This document shows positions 1 to 5,887 of a DNA stretch of 6,054 nt, one piece after another. Position numbers and translations under genes: made by a program. Below the pieces are notes generated by a model. The model was given only the letters and a program-made list of their open reading frames with translations. It was not told the origin of the DNA and searched no databases. Source of the DNA: Acidobacteriota bacterium. Its GTDB lineage: Bacteria > Acidobacteriota > Holophagae > Holophagales > Holophagaceae. Within the stretch, counting starts at the first letter, position 1. The number at the start of each line of letters is the position of its first letter. The stretch covers positions 1 to 6,054 of the forward strand of contig JAJYBX010000135.1 of NCBI GenBank assembly GCA_021778785.1, in the 5' to 3' direction.

Positions 1-830
1 TGCCCGCTCCCGAGGTGGTGGCCGAGGTGGAGAGCCTGATCCGGGAACAGCGGCTGGTGACGGTCTGCGAGGAGGCCCGCTGCCCCAACCTCCACGAGTG
101 CTGGGGTGTCCACCGCACGGCCACGTTCATGCTCATGGGCGAGATCTGCACCCGGCACTGCGGGTTCTGCAACGTGGGCAAGGGCCGGCCGGGGGAACTC
201 GACCCGGACGAACCCCAGCGGGTGGCCGAGGCCGTGGCGCGCCTGGGCCTGAGATTCGCCGTGGTCACCTCCGTGAACCGGGACGATCTGCCCGATGGCG
301 GCTCGGCCCACTTCGCCGCCACCATCCGCTGGATCCGCACCCTGTCCCCCGCCTGTGGCGTAGAGGTGCTCATCCCGGATTTCCGCGGGGACGAGGCGGC
401 CCTGCGCACCGTGCTGGAGGCCCGGCCCGAGGTCCTGAACCACAACGTGGAGACGGTGCCCCACCTCTACCGGCGCGTCCGTCCCGATGCCGACTACCGG
501 CAGAGCCTCGAGGTGTTGCGCCGCGCCGCGGACTGGCGGGACCTCCACGCTCCGGCCATGCGCGTGAAGAGCGGGATCATGGTGGGCCTGGGCGAGACGC
601 CGGAGCAGGTGCTGGAGCTGATGGCGGACTGGCGCCGCAGCCGCGTGGACATCGCCACCCTCGGCCAGTACCTGCCGCCCTCGGAGCTGCACCTGCCCCT
701 GCATCGCTTCGTGGAGCCGGCGGAGTTCGAGATGTACCGGGCGAGGGGCCTGGAGATGGGCTTCCGGAAGGTGGAATCCGCGCCCCTGGTGCGATCCAGC
801 TACCACGCAGGGGAAAGCTACGGGGGCTGA
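1..830 (+). CDS. lipA: Lipoyl synthase LipA (5' end outside window)
   Basis: This radical SAM enzyme inserts two sulfurs into octanoyl groups carried on lipoyl domains (E2 subunits, GcvH), the last step of lipoate cofactor assembly in the cytoplasm. Counting from the GTG at 15, the auxiliary-cluster motif CX4CX5C is at Cys18, Cys23 and Cys29, and the radical SAM CX3CX2C motif is at Cys45, Cys49 and Cys52. Also present are [12 protein letters not shown], the NHNVETVP segment, [11 protein letters not shown] and the C-terminal RSSYHA, whose serine ligates the auxiliary cluster in known LipA. The frame stays open from base 3 through the GTG at 15, and residues before it (PAPE) fit the family's N-terminal region. 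The 271 residues from that GTG are shorter than the roughly 290-320 usual, so the true start lies upstream of base 1. The gene ends with TGA at 828-830 and converges on the response regulator gene. The family assignment is very secure. Confidence 0.97.
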   Translation, partial: PAPEVVAEVESLIREQRLVTVCEEARCPNLHECWGVHRTATFMLMGEICTRHCGFCNVGKGRPGELDPDEPQRVAEAVARLGLRFAVVTSVNRDDLPDGGSAHFAATIRWIRTLSPACGVEVLIPDFRGDEAALRTVLEARPEVLNHNVETVPHLYRRVRPDADYRQSLEVLRRAADWRDLHAPAMRVKSGIMVGLGETPEQVLELMADWRRSRVDIATLGQYLPPSELHLPLHRFVEPAEFEMYRARGLEMGFRKVESAPLVRSSYHAGESYGG

Positions 831-847
831 GGCGTCCCCAGCCCCCG
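821..847. terminator. GC-rich hairpin between convergent genes (possible terminator)
   Basis: Bases 821-829 (CGGGGGCTG) are exactly complementary to 839-847 (CAGCCCCCG), giving a 9-bp stem with a 9-base loop. It covers the lipA stop codon and most of the 27-base gap before the convergent gene's stop codon. Neither strand has a T-tract after the stem, so this is not a classical intrinsic terminator. It may act as a bidirectional transcription block or an RNA 3'-end stabiliser, or be a chance product of GC-rich sequence. Confidence 0.4.
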
Positions 848-857
848 CGCGATCCTG

Positions 858-1982
858 TCAGGCGTGAGCGTGCTCGCCCTGGACCAGGAAGGACTGCTCG
901 AAGGCGGCCCAGTCGAGGGGGGCCGTCCCGGCCACCTGGGCTTGGGCCTTCCGCAGGCGGGCGATCTCCTCCTGGTACCAGGCCACGGCGGGCTGGCCGA
1001 TCCTGAGGGAGGGCAGCTCCCCGGCCAGGTCGCCCGGTTCCAGCAGGCAGAGCCAGCCGCGGTCGTAGGGGCTCTCCACCACCGCCTCAGGCGTGGCCCG
1101 CAGGCCGGCGTTGTCATGGGTGACCTTGCCGCTGAGGGGGGCGGCGAGGTGGACGGAGCCGGCCGTGCCCTTCAGCGTCACGAGGGGATCCCCGGCCTTC
1201 ACCTGGGTGCCCCGGGCCGGCAGCTCAATGGCCGAGATGCTTCCCAGAGCCTTGCGGATGAAGTCGTCGATCCCCACGCGGACCTGGCCCTCGGGCTCGA
1301 TCCGGACCCAGGCGTGGCCCGGGGAGAGGAACGCTCCGCCGGGCACGCAGTACTCGGTGGCCGGCATGACCTCGGCCATCTCGGGAGCCACCACGCGCAC
1401 GGTGGGCTGCCGCTGGGCCTCCAGGCGGGCCTCCCGCTTCACCAGCAGCTTCCGGGCGAATTCGGCCAGCTCGTCGGCGGTGAAGGGCTTCTGCACGTAT
1501 TCGCAGGCGCCGTGCTGCAGGGTCTGGACCGCGGTCTCGATGCTGCCGTAGCCCGTGATGACGACCACATCCACGTCGGGCCGGAGATGCCTGACGGCCT
1601 TCACCACCTCCACCCCATCCATGTTGGGCATCTTCAGGTCGGTGAACACGAAGTCGTAGTCGCGCCGCTGGACGAGGCCCAGGGCCTCCGGTCCGGTCTC
1701 GACGGTGTCCACGTTGTAGCCCTCCAGCACCAGGATCCGGCGGAAGGAATCCAGCACCACCGCCTCGTCGTCCACCGCCAGGATGCGGGCCTTGGGGTTC
1801 GGGACCTCCACGCGCTTGAGGCTCTTCGCTTCGTGGGTGAAGTCGAGACGGATGGAGGTCTTCAGCACCTCCTCGCGGGCGAGGCGTTCCCGTTTCTCCC
1901 GCAGACGCCGGAGCGTCGTCCGCACCAGCAGATCGATGCCGACGAAGGCGAGGAACATCAGAAGGATGAGAAGGGCGGTCAT
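858..1982 (-). CDS. Membrane-anchored response regulator with GcvH-like output domain
   Basis: The protein has 374 residues. An N-terminal hydrophobic helix (about 3-20) is followed by a basic, charged, possibly coiled-coil linker (21-60), placing the rest in the cytoplasm. A receiver domain spans about 66-182, with acidic pocket D71/D72, phosphoacceptor D115 in the TDLKMPNMDG context, T143 and K165 in the KPF motif. A glycine-cleavage H-protein-like domain spans about 218-320, recognisable by GHAWV, VGIDDFIRKALG, ELPARGTQVKAGDPL, APLSGKV and SPYDRGWL. Ungapped alignment with GcvH puts A274 at the lipoyl-lysine position; the nearest lysine is K271. There is no helix-turn-helix or enzymatic output domain, so I infer signalling by protein contact. 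It is the last gene of the operon, 9 bases after the kinase gene, and is presumably phosphorylated by that kinase. A perfect Shine-Dalgarno precedes this ATG. The domain calls are firm; the function is unknown. Confidence 0.9.
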   Translation of the reverse strand: MTALLILLMFLAFVGIDLLVRTTLRRLREKRERLAREEVLKTSIRLDFTHEAKSLKRVEVPNPKARILAVDDEAVVLDSFRRILVLEGYNVDTVETGPEALGLVQRRDYDFVFTDLKMPNMDGVEVVKAVRHLRPDVDVVVITGYGSIETAVQTLQHGACEYVQKPFTADELAEFARKLLVKREARLEAQRQPTVRVVAPEMAEVMPATEYCVPGGAFLSPGHAWVRIEPEGQVRVGIDDFIRKALGSISAIELPARGTQVKAGDPLVTLKGTAGSVHLAAPLSGKVTHDNAGLRATPEAVVESPYDRGWLCLLEPGDLAGELPSLRIGQPAVAWYQEEIARLRKAQAQVAGTAPLDWAAFEQSFLVQGEHAHA

Positions 1983-1985
1983 GGG

Positions 1986-1993
1986 ACCTCCTT
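1986..1993 (-). promoter_or_regulatory. Ribosome binding site overlapping the upstream stop codon
   Basis: On the minus strand AAGGAGGT, a full match to the anti-Shine-Dalgarno, precedes the ATG at 1982. The kinase gene's TAA stop (1994-1992) supplies the first two A's. Terminating ribosomes therefore release directly on this site, which suggests translational coupling of kinase and regulator. It also fixes the start codon. Confidence 0.85.
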
Positions 1994-3575
1994 AGGTGGA
2001 TGGATGGGAATCTGTCCGGGGGAGCTGGGATCCGGAGGCCAGGGGGATGCGGACCGTGAACCGCGCGCCGCGGCCCGGCTGGCTTTGCACATCGATGCGC
2101 CCGCCGTGGGCCTCCACCAGTCCCCAGGTCACCGCGAGGCCGAGGCCCGTCCCGCGGTTGCCCTTGGTGGAGAAGAAGGGTTCGAAGAGGTGGGGCAGGT
2201 CCTCCGGCACGATGCCGCAGCCATCGTCGGCGACCGTCAGTTCGACGGCGGGAACCGGTTCTCCGTCATCGGATGGGGCCGATTCCGGATCGATCTCGAG
2301 CGCAGCCGGCATCGTGGCCGTCCGCGTGGAGACGGCGATGGTGCCGCCTTCCTCCCCGATGGCGTCCGCGGCGTTCAGGAGGAGGTTCACCACGACCTGC
2401 TGGATCTGGTTGGCATCCGCATGCGCCGCGGGCAGGTCCGCGGCCAGATCCAGGGAGAGGCTCACGTGCCGGAGGCTCAGCTGGGACATCACCACCGCCA
2501 CCGCCCGTCGGGCGACCTCGTTCAGGTCCGTGGGCTTCCGCATGGGCTGGGCGGGCCGCGAGAAATCCAGCAGGCCCTTGATGATGCCGCGGCAGCGCAC
2601 GGTCTCGCGGACGATCACGTCCAGGTCCTCCGCCGCGGCCTTGTCCGCGTCGAACCGCTTGCGGAGGAGGGAGGCGTAGCTGAGCACCCCCGTGAGGGGA
2701 TTGTTGATCTCGTGGGCGATCCCCGCCGCCAGCCGACCCACGGAGGCCAGCTTGTCCGCCAGGGCCAGCTGCCGTTGGGTCTCCGAGAGACGCTCGACCA
2801 TGGTGTTGAAGGCCTTCGCCAATTCCCCCAGCTCGTGGCGCCCCACGAACGGAATGGGGGTCGCGAGGTCCCCCTCCCCCACCCGGCGGGTGCCCGCCAC
2901 CAGGGCGGCCACGGGGCGCACCACCAGGCGCCGGTTGAGCCACCAGAGGATGGCGCTCCCGGCCAGGATGGCGGCCAGGGCCGCTCCCGCCATCACCGCC
3001 CGGCTGTGGGCGATCTCCCGGTCCACCTCCGCCAGGGAGACGTTCACGTCGAGCACCCCCAGGAGGCTCTGGCGCGGGCTGTGGGCGTGGCAGTCCGCCG
3101 TGGAGCAGGAGGGTTCGTTGGGGATGGGGTTGATGATCCCCAGCATCCGGGCGCCATCCCGGCCCCTGAAGATCCTGGCCCGCTGGTGGATGTCCAGGCG
3201 CTCCAGGGGCTTCCCCTCGACATGGCAGGCATAGCAGGCCTCACCTTTCGGATCCAGGCTGGTGCCGATCTCCGCGCGATCGGAGGAGAACATGATGCGC
3301 CCCTCCTTGTTGAAGACCCGGACCTTGCGGATGCCCTCCCGCTCCAGGCCTCCGATGGCGCGGATCTGCTCGTAGAGGTTCTCCCGGTGGTTCTCCAGCA
3401 TGTCGAAATGGGTGCTGCTCTTGATGGTCTCGCTCAGCTGGTTGGCGCTGCGGGTGCGTTCGAAGAGGAGCTGGGCTGTGTGGTCCCGCACGATCACCAC
3501 CGCCATGATCCCGATGACAAGGGCCGTGGAGAGGCCGGCCCCCAGGATCAGGCGTGTGCCGATGCGAGTCCGCAT
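1992..3575 (-). CDS. Sensor histidine kinase with di-heme c-type periplasmic domain
   Basis: The protein has 527 residues. Transmembrane helix 1 (about 9-29) and helix 2 (about 194-213) bracket a periplasmic sensor domain. That domain holds CXXCH at C114-C117-H118 and a CX4CH motif at C157-C162-H163, both known forms of covalent c-type heme attachment site. A HAMP linker follows at about 215-267. The DHp domain carries phosphoacceptor H288 in HEINNPL. The ATPase domain has an N-box around 389-405 (NLLLNAADA), a G1 box at DDGCGI (450-455), an F-box (EPFFSTK) and a G2 box at GTGLGLAV (475-482). All catalytic motifs look intact. The location outside the membrane suits c-heme maturation, so I infer redox or heme-ligand sensing; no ligand can be named. 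It starts 10 bases after the hybB-like gene ends, and its product probably phosphorylates D115 of the regulator encoded next. The second heme site is less certain than the first. Confidence 0.93.
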   Translation of the reverse strand: MRTRIGTRLILGAGLSTALVIGIMAVVIVRDHTAQLLFERTRSANQLSETIKSSTHFDMLENHRENLYEQIRAIGGLEREGIRKVRVFNKEGRIMFSSDRAEIGTSLDPKGEACYACHVEGKPLERLDIHQRARIFRGRDGARMLGIINPIPNEPSCSTADCHAHSPRQSLLGVLDVNVSLAEVDREIAHSRAVMAGAALAAILAGSAILWWLNRRLVVRPVAALVAGTRRVGEGDLATPIPFVGRHELGELAKAFNTMVERLSETQRQLALADKLASVGRLAAGIAHEINNPLTGVLSYASLLRKRFDADKAAAEDLDVIVRETVRCRGIIKGLLDFSRPAQPMRKPTDLNEVARRAVAVVMSQLSLRHVSLSLDLAADLPAAHADANQIQQVVVNLLLNAADAIGEEGGTIAVSTRTATMPAALEIDPESAPSDDGEPVPAVELTVADDGCGIVPEDLPHLFEPFFSTKGNRGTGLGLAVTWGLVEAHGGRIDVQSQPGRGARFTVRIPLASGSQLPRTDSHPST

Positions 3576-3582
3576 GACGTGG

Positions 3583-3588
3583 CTCCTA
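3583..3588 (-). promoter_or_regulatory. Ribosome binding site fused to upstream stop codon
   Basis: On the minus strand TAGGAG combines the TAG stop of the hybB-like gene (3588-3586) with the GGAG core of the kinase gene's Shine-Dalgarno, 7 bases before the ATG at 3575. This supports that start and indicates coupling with the membrane-subunit gene. Confidence 0.75.
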
Positions 3589-4752
3589 GGACCTGCCGGG
3601 GGGCCGGGGCGCGGGCTGGACGGCCCCTTCAGGGAAGATGTGGAACGTGCGCACGGCGAAGGCGAAGACGGCCATGCCGATGGCCACCAGGCCCAGGGAC
3701 ACGATGATCTCCATGGCCGACGGGATGTAGCGCACGCCCGCGGCGCGTTCCATCCCCGTGATGCTCACATTCAGCCGGTTCGCCACGAAGCCGAGCACCG
3801 CCAGGAAAGCGCTTCCCACCAGCCAGTCGGGGTGGGTGCGCAGGCGGCGGAAGGACATGAGGGCCACCGGCAGGATGACGCCGATGGTGAACTCCAGCAG
3901 GAACATGCGGCCTTCGTAGCCGAACGCGAGGATCGAGGCGAAGGAGCCGTTCCGGTGGATCGCCTCCAGGCGGAGGAGGCCGTAGATCCCAAGGGCCACG
4001 ACCATGCCGCGGGCCAGGGGTTCCAGCAGGTCCATCTCCAGGTGCCGGTGGAAGGCGCGACGGCTGAGGTGGGATTCCAGGATCACCATGCCGATGCCGG
4101 CGCCGATGGCCGAGATGAAGAAATGGAGCGGAAGCATCGGGGAGTACCAGAGCGGGTGGAGCTTCGTCGGCACGATCAGGTAGAGGGAGCCCAGCGACGA
4201 CTGGTGCAGGGTGGAGAGGATGACCCCCAGGATCACCAGGGGCGTGATCAGCCCGTGGATGAAGCGCGCCGGGGCATGCCAGCCGAACCGCTCGAAGACC
4301 ACCGGCGAGAACTCCACCGCCAGGACCGTGGTGTAGAGCATCACGCACCAGGCCACCTCGAACATGACCGAGTGGGGATTCCAGTAGATGATCGCGTGCC
4401 AGATGCGCCAGGGCTGCCCCAGATCGAAGAGGAGCGCGAGGATCACGAAGGCGTAGCCCAGGAATCCCGTGAGGATGGTGGGCCGCACGATGGGCTCGAA
4501 GCGCTTGAGGTTGAACAGGTGGACGATGGCCGTGAGCGTGAAGGCCCCGGCCGCCAGGCCCACGCCGCACAGGAGGTCGAAGCCGATCCAGAGGCCCCAG
4601 GGGAACTGGTCGCTGAGGTGCGTCACGGCCCCGAGCCCCTTGGAGAAGCGCAGGAACGTCACCCCGCAGAACGCCACGAAGAGGATCCCGAACACCGCCG
4701 TCCAGAAGCCGGGGCGGAACCGCCGCTGTTCAAGCGCGAGGGGCGTGTTCAT
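3586..4752 (-). CDS. hybB: HybB/NrfD-family quinol-interacting membrane subunit
   Basis: This 388-residue integral membrane protein has about ten hydrophobic helices (roughly 17-34, 54-79, 93-111, 129-148, 165-182, 206-228, 248-268, 283-303, 314-330 and 345-370). It follows E. coli HybB closely: the FPWGLWIGFDLL segment at 50-61, FEVAWCVMLYTTVLAVEFSP at 131-150, LHQSSLGS at 182-189, KLHPLW at 197-202, and a terminal YIPSAMEI segment. HybB/NrfD proteins exchange electrons between menaquinone or ubiquinone and a four-cluster ferredoxin partner, here encoded immediately upstream. The ATG at 4752 overlaps that gene's stop codon as ATGA and has AAGGAGG seven bases before it. The frame stays open further upstream, but that extension would run antiparallel in reading content to a clear ferredoxin gene. 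No hydrogenase subunits are nearby, so the symbol marks the family and not proven Hyd-2 function; PsrC- or Hmc-like roles are possible. Confidence 0.93.
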   Translation of the reverse strand: MNTPLALEQRRFRPGFWTAVFGILFVAFCGVTFLRFSKGLGAVTHLSDQFPWGLWIGFDLLCGVGLAAGAFTLTAIVHLFNLKRFEPIVRPTILTGFLGYAFVILALLFDLGQPWRIWHAIIYWNPHSVMFEVAWCVMLYTTVLAVEFSPVVFERFGWHAPARFIHGLITPLVILGVILSTLHQSSLGSLYLIVPTKLHPLWYSPMLPLHFFISAIGAGIGMVILESHLSRRAFHRHLEMDLLEPLARGMVVALGIYGLLRLEAIHRNGSFASILAFGYEGRMFLLEFTIGVILPVALMSFRRLRTHPDWLVGSAFLAVLGFVANRLNVSITGMERAAGVRYIPSAMEIIVSLGLVAIGMAVFAFAVRTFHIFPEGAVQPAPRPPGRS

Positions 4753-5510
4753 GACCGGTCCTCCTTGCTGCTGCGGCCGTTGCCGTGGTTCTCGACCTTC
4801 GCCACGTCCTCGCGCCGCGCCGTGATCCAGTGGACGCCGTAGAGGAAGACGGCCCAGACCCCCACGAAGTCGGGGATGTTGGAGAGCACCTGCCAGGTCT
4901 TCATGGCCGGCGGCTCGTTGGGGAGGTCGGCCTTGAGCCCCAGCTTCTCGAAGGGCACGCCGGACACCATCAGCACGGAGGTCCCGCCGGCCTCCGAGAG
5001 GCCATAGACGTGGTTCAGGTACTTGTCCGGTTCCTTCCGGATGCGCGTCCGGGCCTCCCAGATGAGATCCTCCCGCTTCCCGAAGATCGTGGCCTCCACA
5101 GGGCAGGCCTCGGCGCAGGCCGTGGGCTTCCCCTCCTTCACCCGGCCGGCGCAGAGGATGCACTTCCCCACCACGGGCACGGGACGGTCCCACTGGTACT
5201 TCGGGACGTCGAAGGGGCAGGCCATGATGCAGTAGCGGCAGCCCATGCACTTCTCGCCGTCATAGACCACCGGCCCCTCGGGGGTCTTCTGGAGCGCGCC
5301 CACGGGGCAGACCGACACGCAGGTCGGAACCGCGCAGTGCATGCAGAGCTTCCGGACGTTCACGCCCTCGCGCGGCTGCACCGTCGTCCAGGTGTAGGCC
5401 GTCGTCACCTCCTCTACCGGTCCCGGCAGCTTGTTCTGCTCCTTGCACGCGGAGCTGCAGGCGCCGCATCCGATGCAGCGCGTGGTGTCGAAGAGAAGGC
5501 CCACGCTCAT
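4749..5510 (-). CDS. hybA: HybA-like four [4Fe-4S] ferredoxin electron-transfer subunit
   Basis: The protein has 253 residues from the ATG at 5510. Sixteen cysteines form four cluster sets: C12/15/18/22, C56/59/64/68, C88/91/94/98 and C117/120/132/136, the layout of the DmsB/NrfC/HybA family. The GTSVLMVSGVPFEKLGL stretch (176-192) is typical of HybA, and a single hydrophobic helix at about 215-230 near the C-terminus also matches HybA's anchor. It should carry electrons between the HybB-like membrane subunit and a partner. Unlike HybA of E. coli there is no N-terminal Tat signal: the first cluster begins at residue 12 and even the longest upstream start adds only seven residues. It is therefore cytoplasmic-facing or exported with a partner. 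I chose ATG 5510 because AGGGGAA lies just before it; ATG 5528 and TTG 5531 are alternatives. First gene of the operon. The symbol denotes the family. Confidence 0.93.
   Translation of the reverse strand: MSVGLLFDTTRCIGCGACSSACKEQNKLPGPVEEVTTAYTWTTVQPREGVNVRKLCMHCAVPTCVSVCPVGALQKTPEGPVVYDGEKCMGCRYCIMACPFDVPKYQWDRPVPVVGKCILCAGRVKEGKPTACAEACPVEATIFGKREDLIWEARTRIRKEPDKYLNHVYGLSEAGGTSVLMVSGVPFEKLGLKADLPNEPPAMKTWQVLSNIPDFVGVWAVFLYGVHWITARREDVAKVENHGNGRSSKEDRS
4760..4766 (-). promoter_or_regulatory. Ribosome binding site of the hybB-like gene
   Basis: AAGGAGG on the minus strand lies inside the last codons of the hybA-like gene, seven bases before the ATG at 4752. It decides that start over longer in-frame options and supports coupled translation through the ATGA overlap. 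Confidence 0.8.
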
Positions 5511-5513
5511 GGG

Positions 5514-5520
5514 TTCCCCT
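5514..5520 (-). promoter_or_regulatory. Ribosome binding site of the first operon gene
   Basis: AGGGGAA on the minus strand, about five bases before the ATG at 5510, is a moderate Shine-Dalgarno match. The alternative ATG at 5528 has no comparable purine block at the right distance, so the shorter protein is preferred. Confidence 0.55.
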
Positions 5521-5533
5521 GCTTCCATCAACG

Positions 5534-5554
5534 GACCCCGAAGGCTTTCGGGTC
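5534..5554 (-). promoter_or_regulatory. Imperfect dyad in the operon leader
   Basis: Bases 5534-5538 (GACCC) pair with 5550-5554 (GGGTC), and 5540-5542 pair with 5547-5549, giving eight pairs around one bulged C and a GGCT loop. The dyad sits 24 bases upstream of the operon's first ATG, so it could be an operator or a leader RNA hairpin near the ribosome binding site. I could not identify a convincing -35/-10 or -24/-12 promoter between here and the terminator at 5608. Functional meaning is inference only. Confidence 0.35.
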
Positions 5555-5607
5555 AATCCGAGGGAAGCATCCTCCCCATGCGCGGCATAGTCAACCCATT
5601 GGTATTC

Positions 5608-5634
5608 AAAAAACAACCCACCTATTGGTGGGTT
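5608..5634 (-). terminator. Intrinsic terminator after the small Cys-rich gene
   Basis: A perfect 8-bp stem (AACCCACC at 5615-5622 with GGTGGGTT at 5627-5634) and a 4-base loop is followed on the minus strand by G and then six T's (5613-5608). It lies about 55 bases past the stop of the small secreted-peptide gene and should end that transcript before the hybA-like operon. A shorter T4 run on the other side could give weak plus-strand activity. Confidence 0.8.
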
Positions 5635-5650
5635 TTATGAACGAAAACAT

Positions 5651-5663
5651 GCGTCTGAGACGC
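5651..5663. repeat. Short perfect inverted repeat in the 3' region
   Basis: GCGTCT and AGACGC flank a single central G. As RNA this gives a 5-bp stem with a 3-base loop. It lies between the small gene's stop and the main terminator, so it may be a 3'-UTR structure or a protein-binding dyad. No T-tract of note follows it. Confidence 0.4.
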
Positions 5664-5689
5664 GCTCTATTTTTGGACCAAAACCGGCA

Positions 5690-5887
5690 TCAACCCTTCT
5701 TGGCCTTCGGGCACTCGGCCTTCTTCGGGCAATCCTTCTGGCCCTTGCAGGCGGCCTTGTCGGCCTTGGGGCAGTTCTTGCAATTCTGGGCGCAGGCGGC
5801 CTTCTTCGGGCAGTCCTTGGGCGCGTCCTGGGCAAACGCCACGGAGGCGAACGCAAGGAGGGAGAGGGAGACGAGCAGGTTCTTCAT
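5690..5887 (-). CDS. Small secreted Cys/Lys-rich protein of unknown function
   Basis: The protein has 65 residues. An N-terminal signal peptide is clear: MKN, a hydrophobic core at 4-18, and an AFA-Q cleavage-like site after residue 19. The mature part of about 46 residues is nearly all Cys, Lys, Ala and Pro, with seven cysteines at 26, 32, 36, 39, 47, 53 and 59 and twelve or so lysines. DCPKKA recurs 27 residues apart (25-30 and 52-57), and CPK occurs four times. I do not recognise a named family. The composition resembles small metal-binding or disulfide-rich exported peptides, but no metal ligand set is proven. The ATG at 5887 has GGAG six bases upstream. The clean signal peptide and terminator argue that this is a real gene rather than chance sequence. 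It is a separate transcription unit from the operon downstream. Confidence 0.8.
   Translation of the reverse strand: MKNLLVSLSLLAFASVAFAQDAPKDCPKKAACAQNCKNCPKADKAACKGQKDCPKKAECPKAKKG
5716..5818 (-). repeat. Internal 22-bp direct repeat in the small Cys-rich gene
   Basis: Bases 5716-5737 and 5797-5818 match at 21 of 22 positions and lie 81 bases apart, which is in frame. They encode the two DCPKKA units. This suggests the mature peptide arose by in-frame duplication of a unit of about 27 residues. Confidence 0.75.

Noticed and set aside
864..3707. A very long open frame on the plus strand, about 947 codons, opposite the regulator and kinase genes
   Set aside because: It is antisense to two genes with complete, recognisable domains. 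Its translation is rich in His, Gly and Arg with no domain, as expected opposite GC-rich coding sequence.
3400..4842. A 480-codon plus-strand open frame opposite the hybB-like gene
   Set aside because: Its composition is low-complexity (Asp, Glu, His, Arg, Gln) with no motif, and it lies antisense to a clear ten-helix membrane protein.
4753..5250. An upstream extension of the hybB-like frame giving a 554-residue product
   Set aside because: The extension runs through the hybA-like gene in another frame and encodes arginine/glycine-rich nonsense. The ATG at 4752 has a strong ribosome site and gives the normal family length.
5586..5609. Candidate sigma-70 -35 elements TTGACT (5591-5586) and TTGAAT (5609-5604) on the minus strand
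   Set aside because: At 16-18 base spacing neither is followed by anything like a -10 box, so no promoter is called.
5260..5616. A 118-codon minus-strand open frame overlapping the start of the hybA-like gene
   Set aside because: It lies out of frame with the ferredoxin, whose sixteen cluster cysteines are all in place, and has no ribosome site or recognisable content.
5690..5818. Repeated units in the small gene considered as a CRISPR-like or mobile repeat
   Set aside because: There are only two copies, they are in frame, and they encode the same peptide unit. An internal protein repeat explains them.
5635..5856. A 73-codon arginine/proline-rich open frame overlapping the small secreted-peptide gene
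   Set aside because: The alternative frame encodes a signal peptide, has a ribosome site and an ordered cysteine repeat. This one is its frame-shifted shadow.
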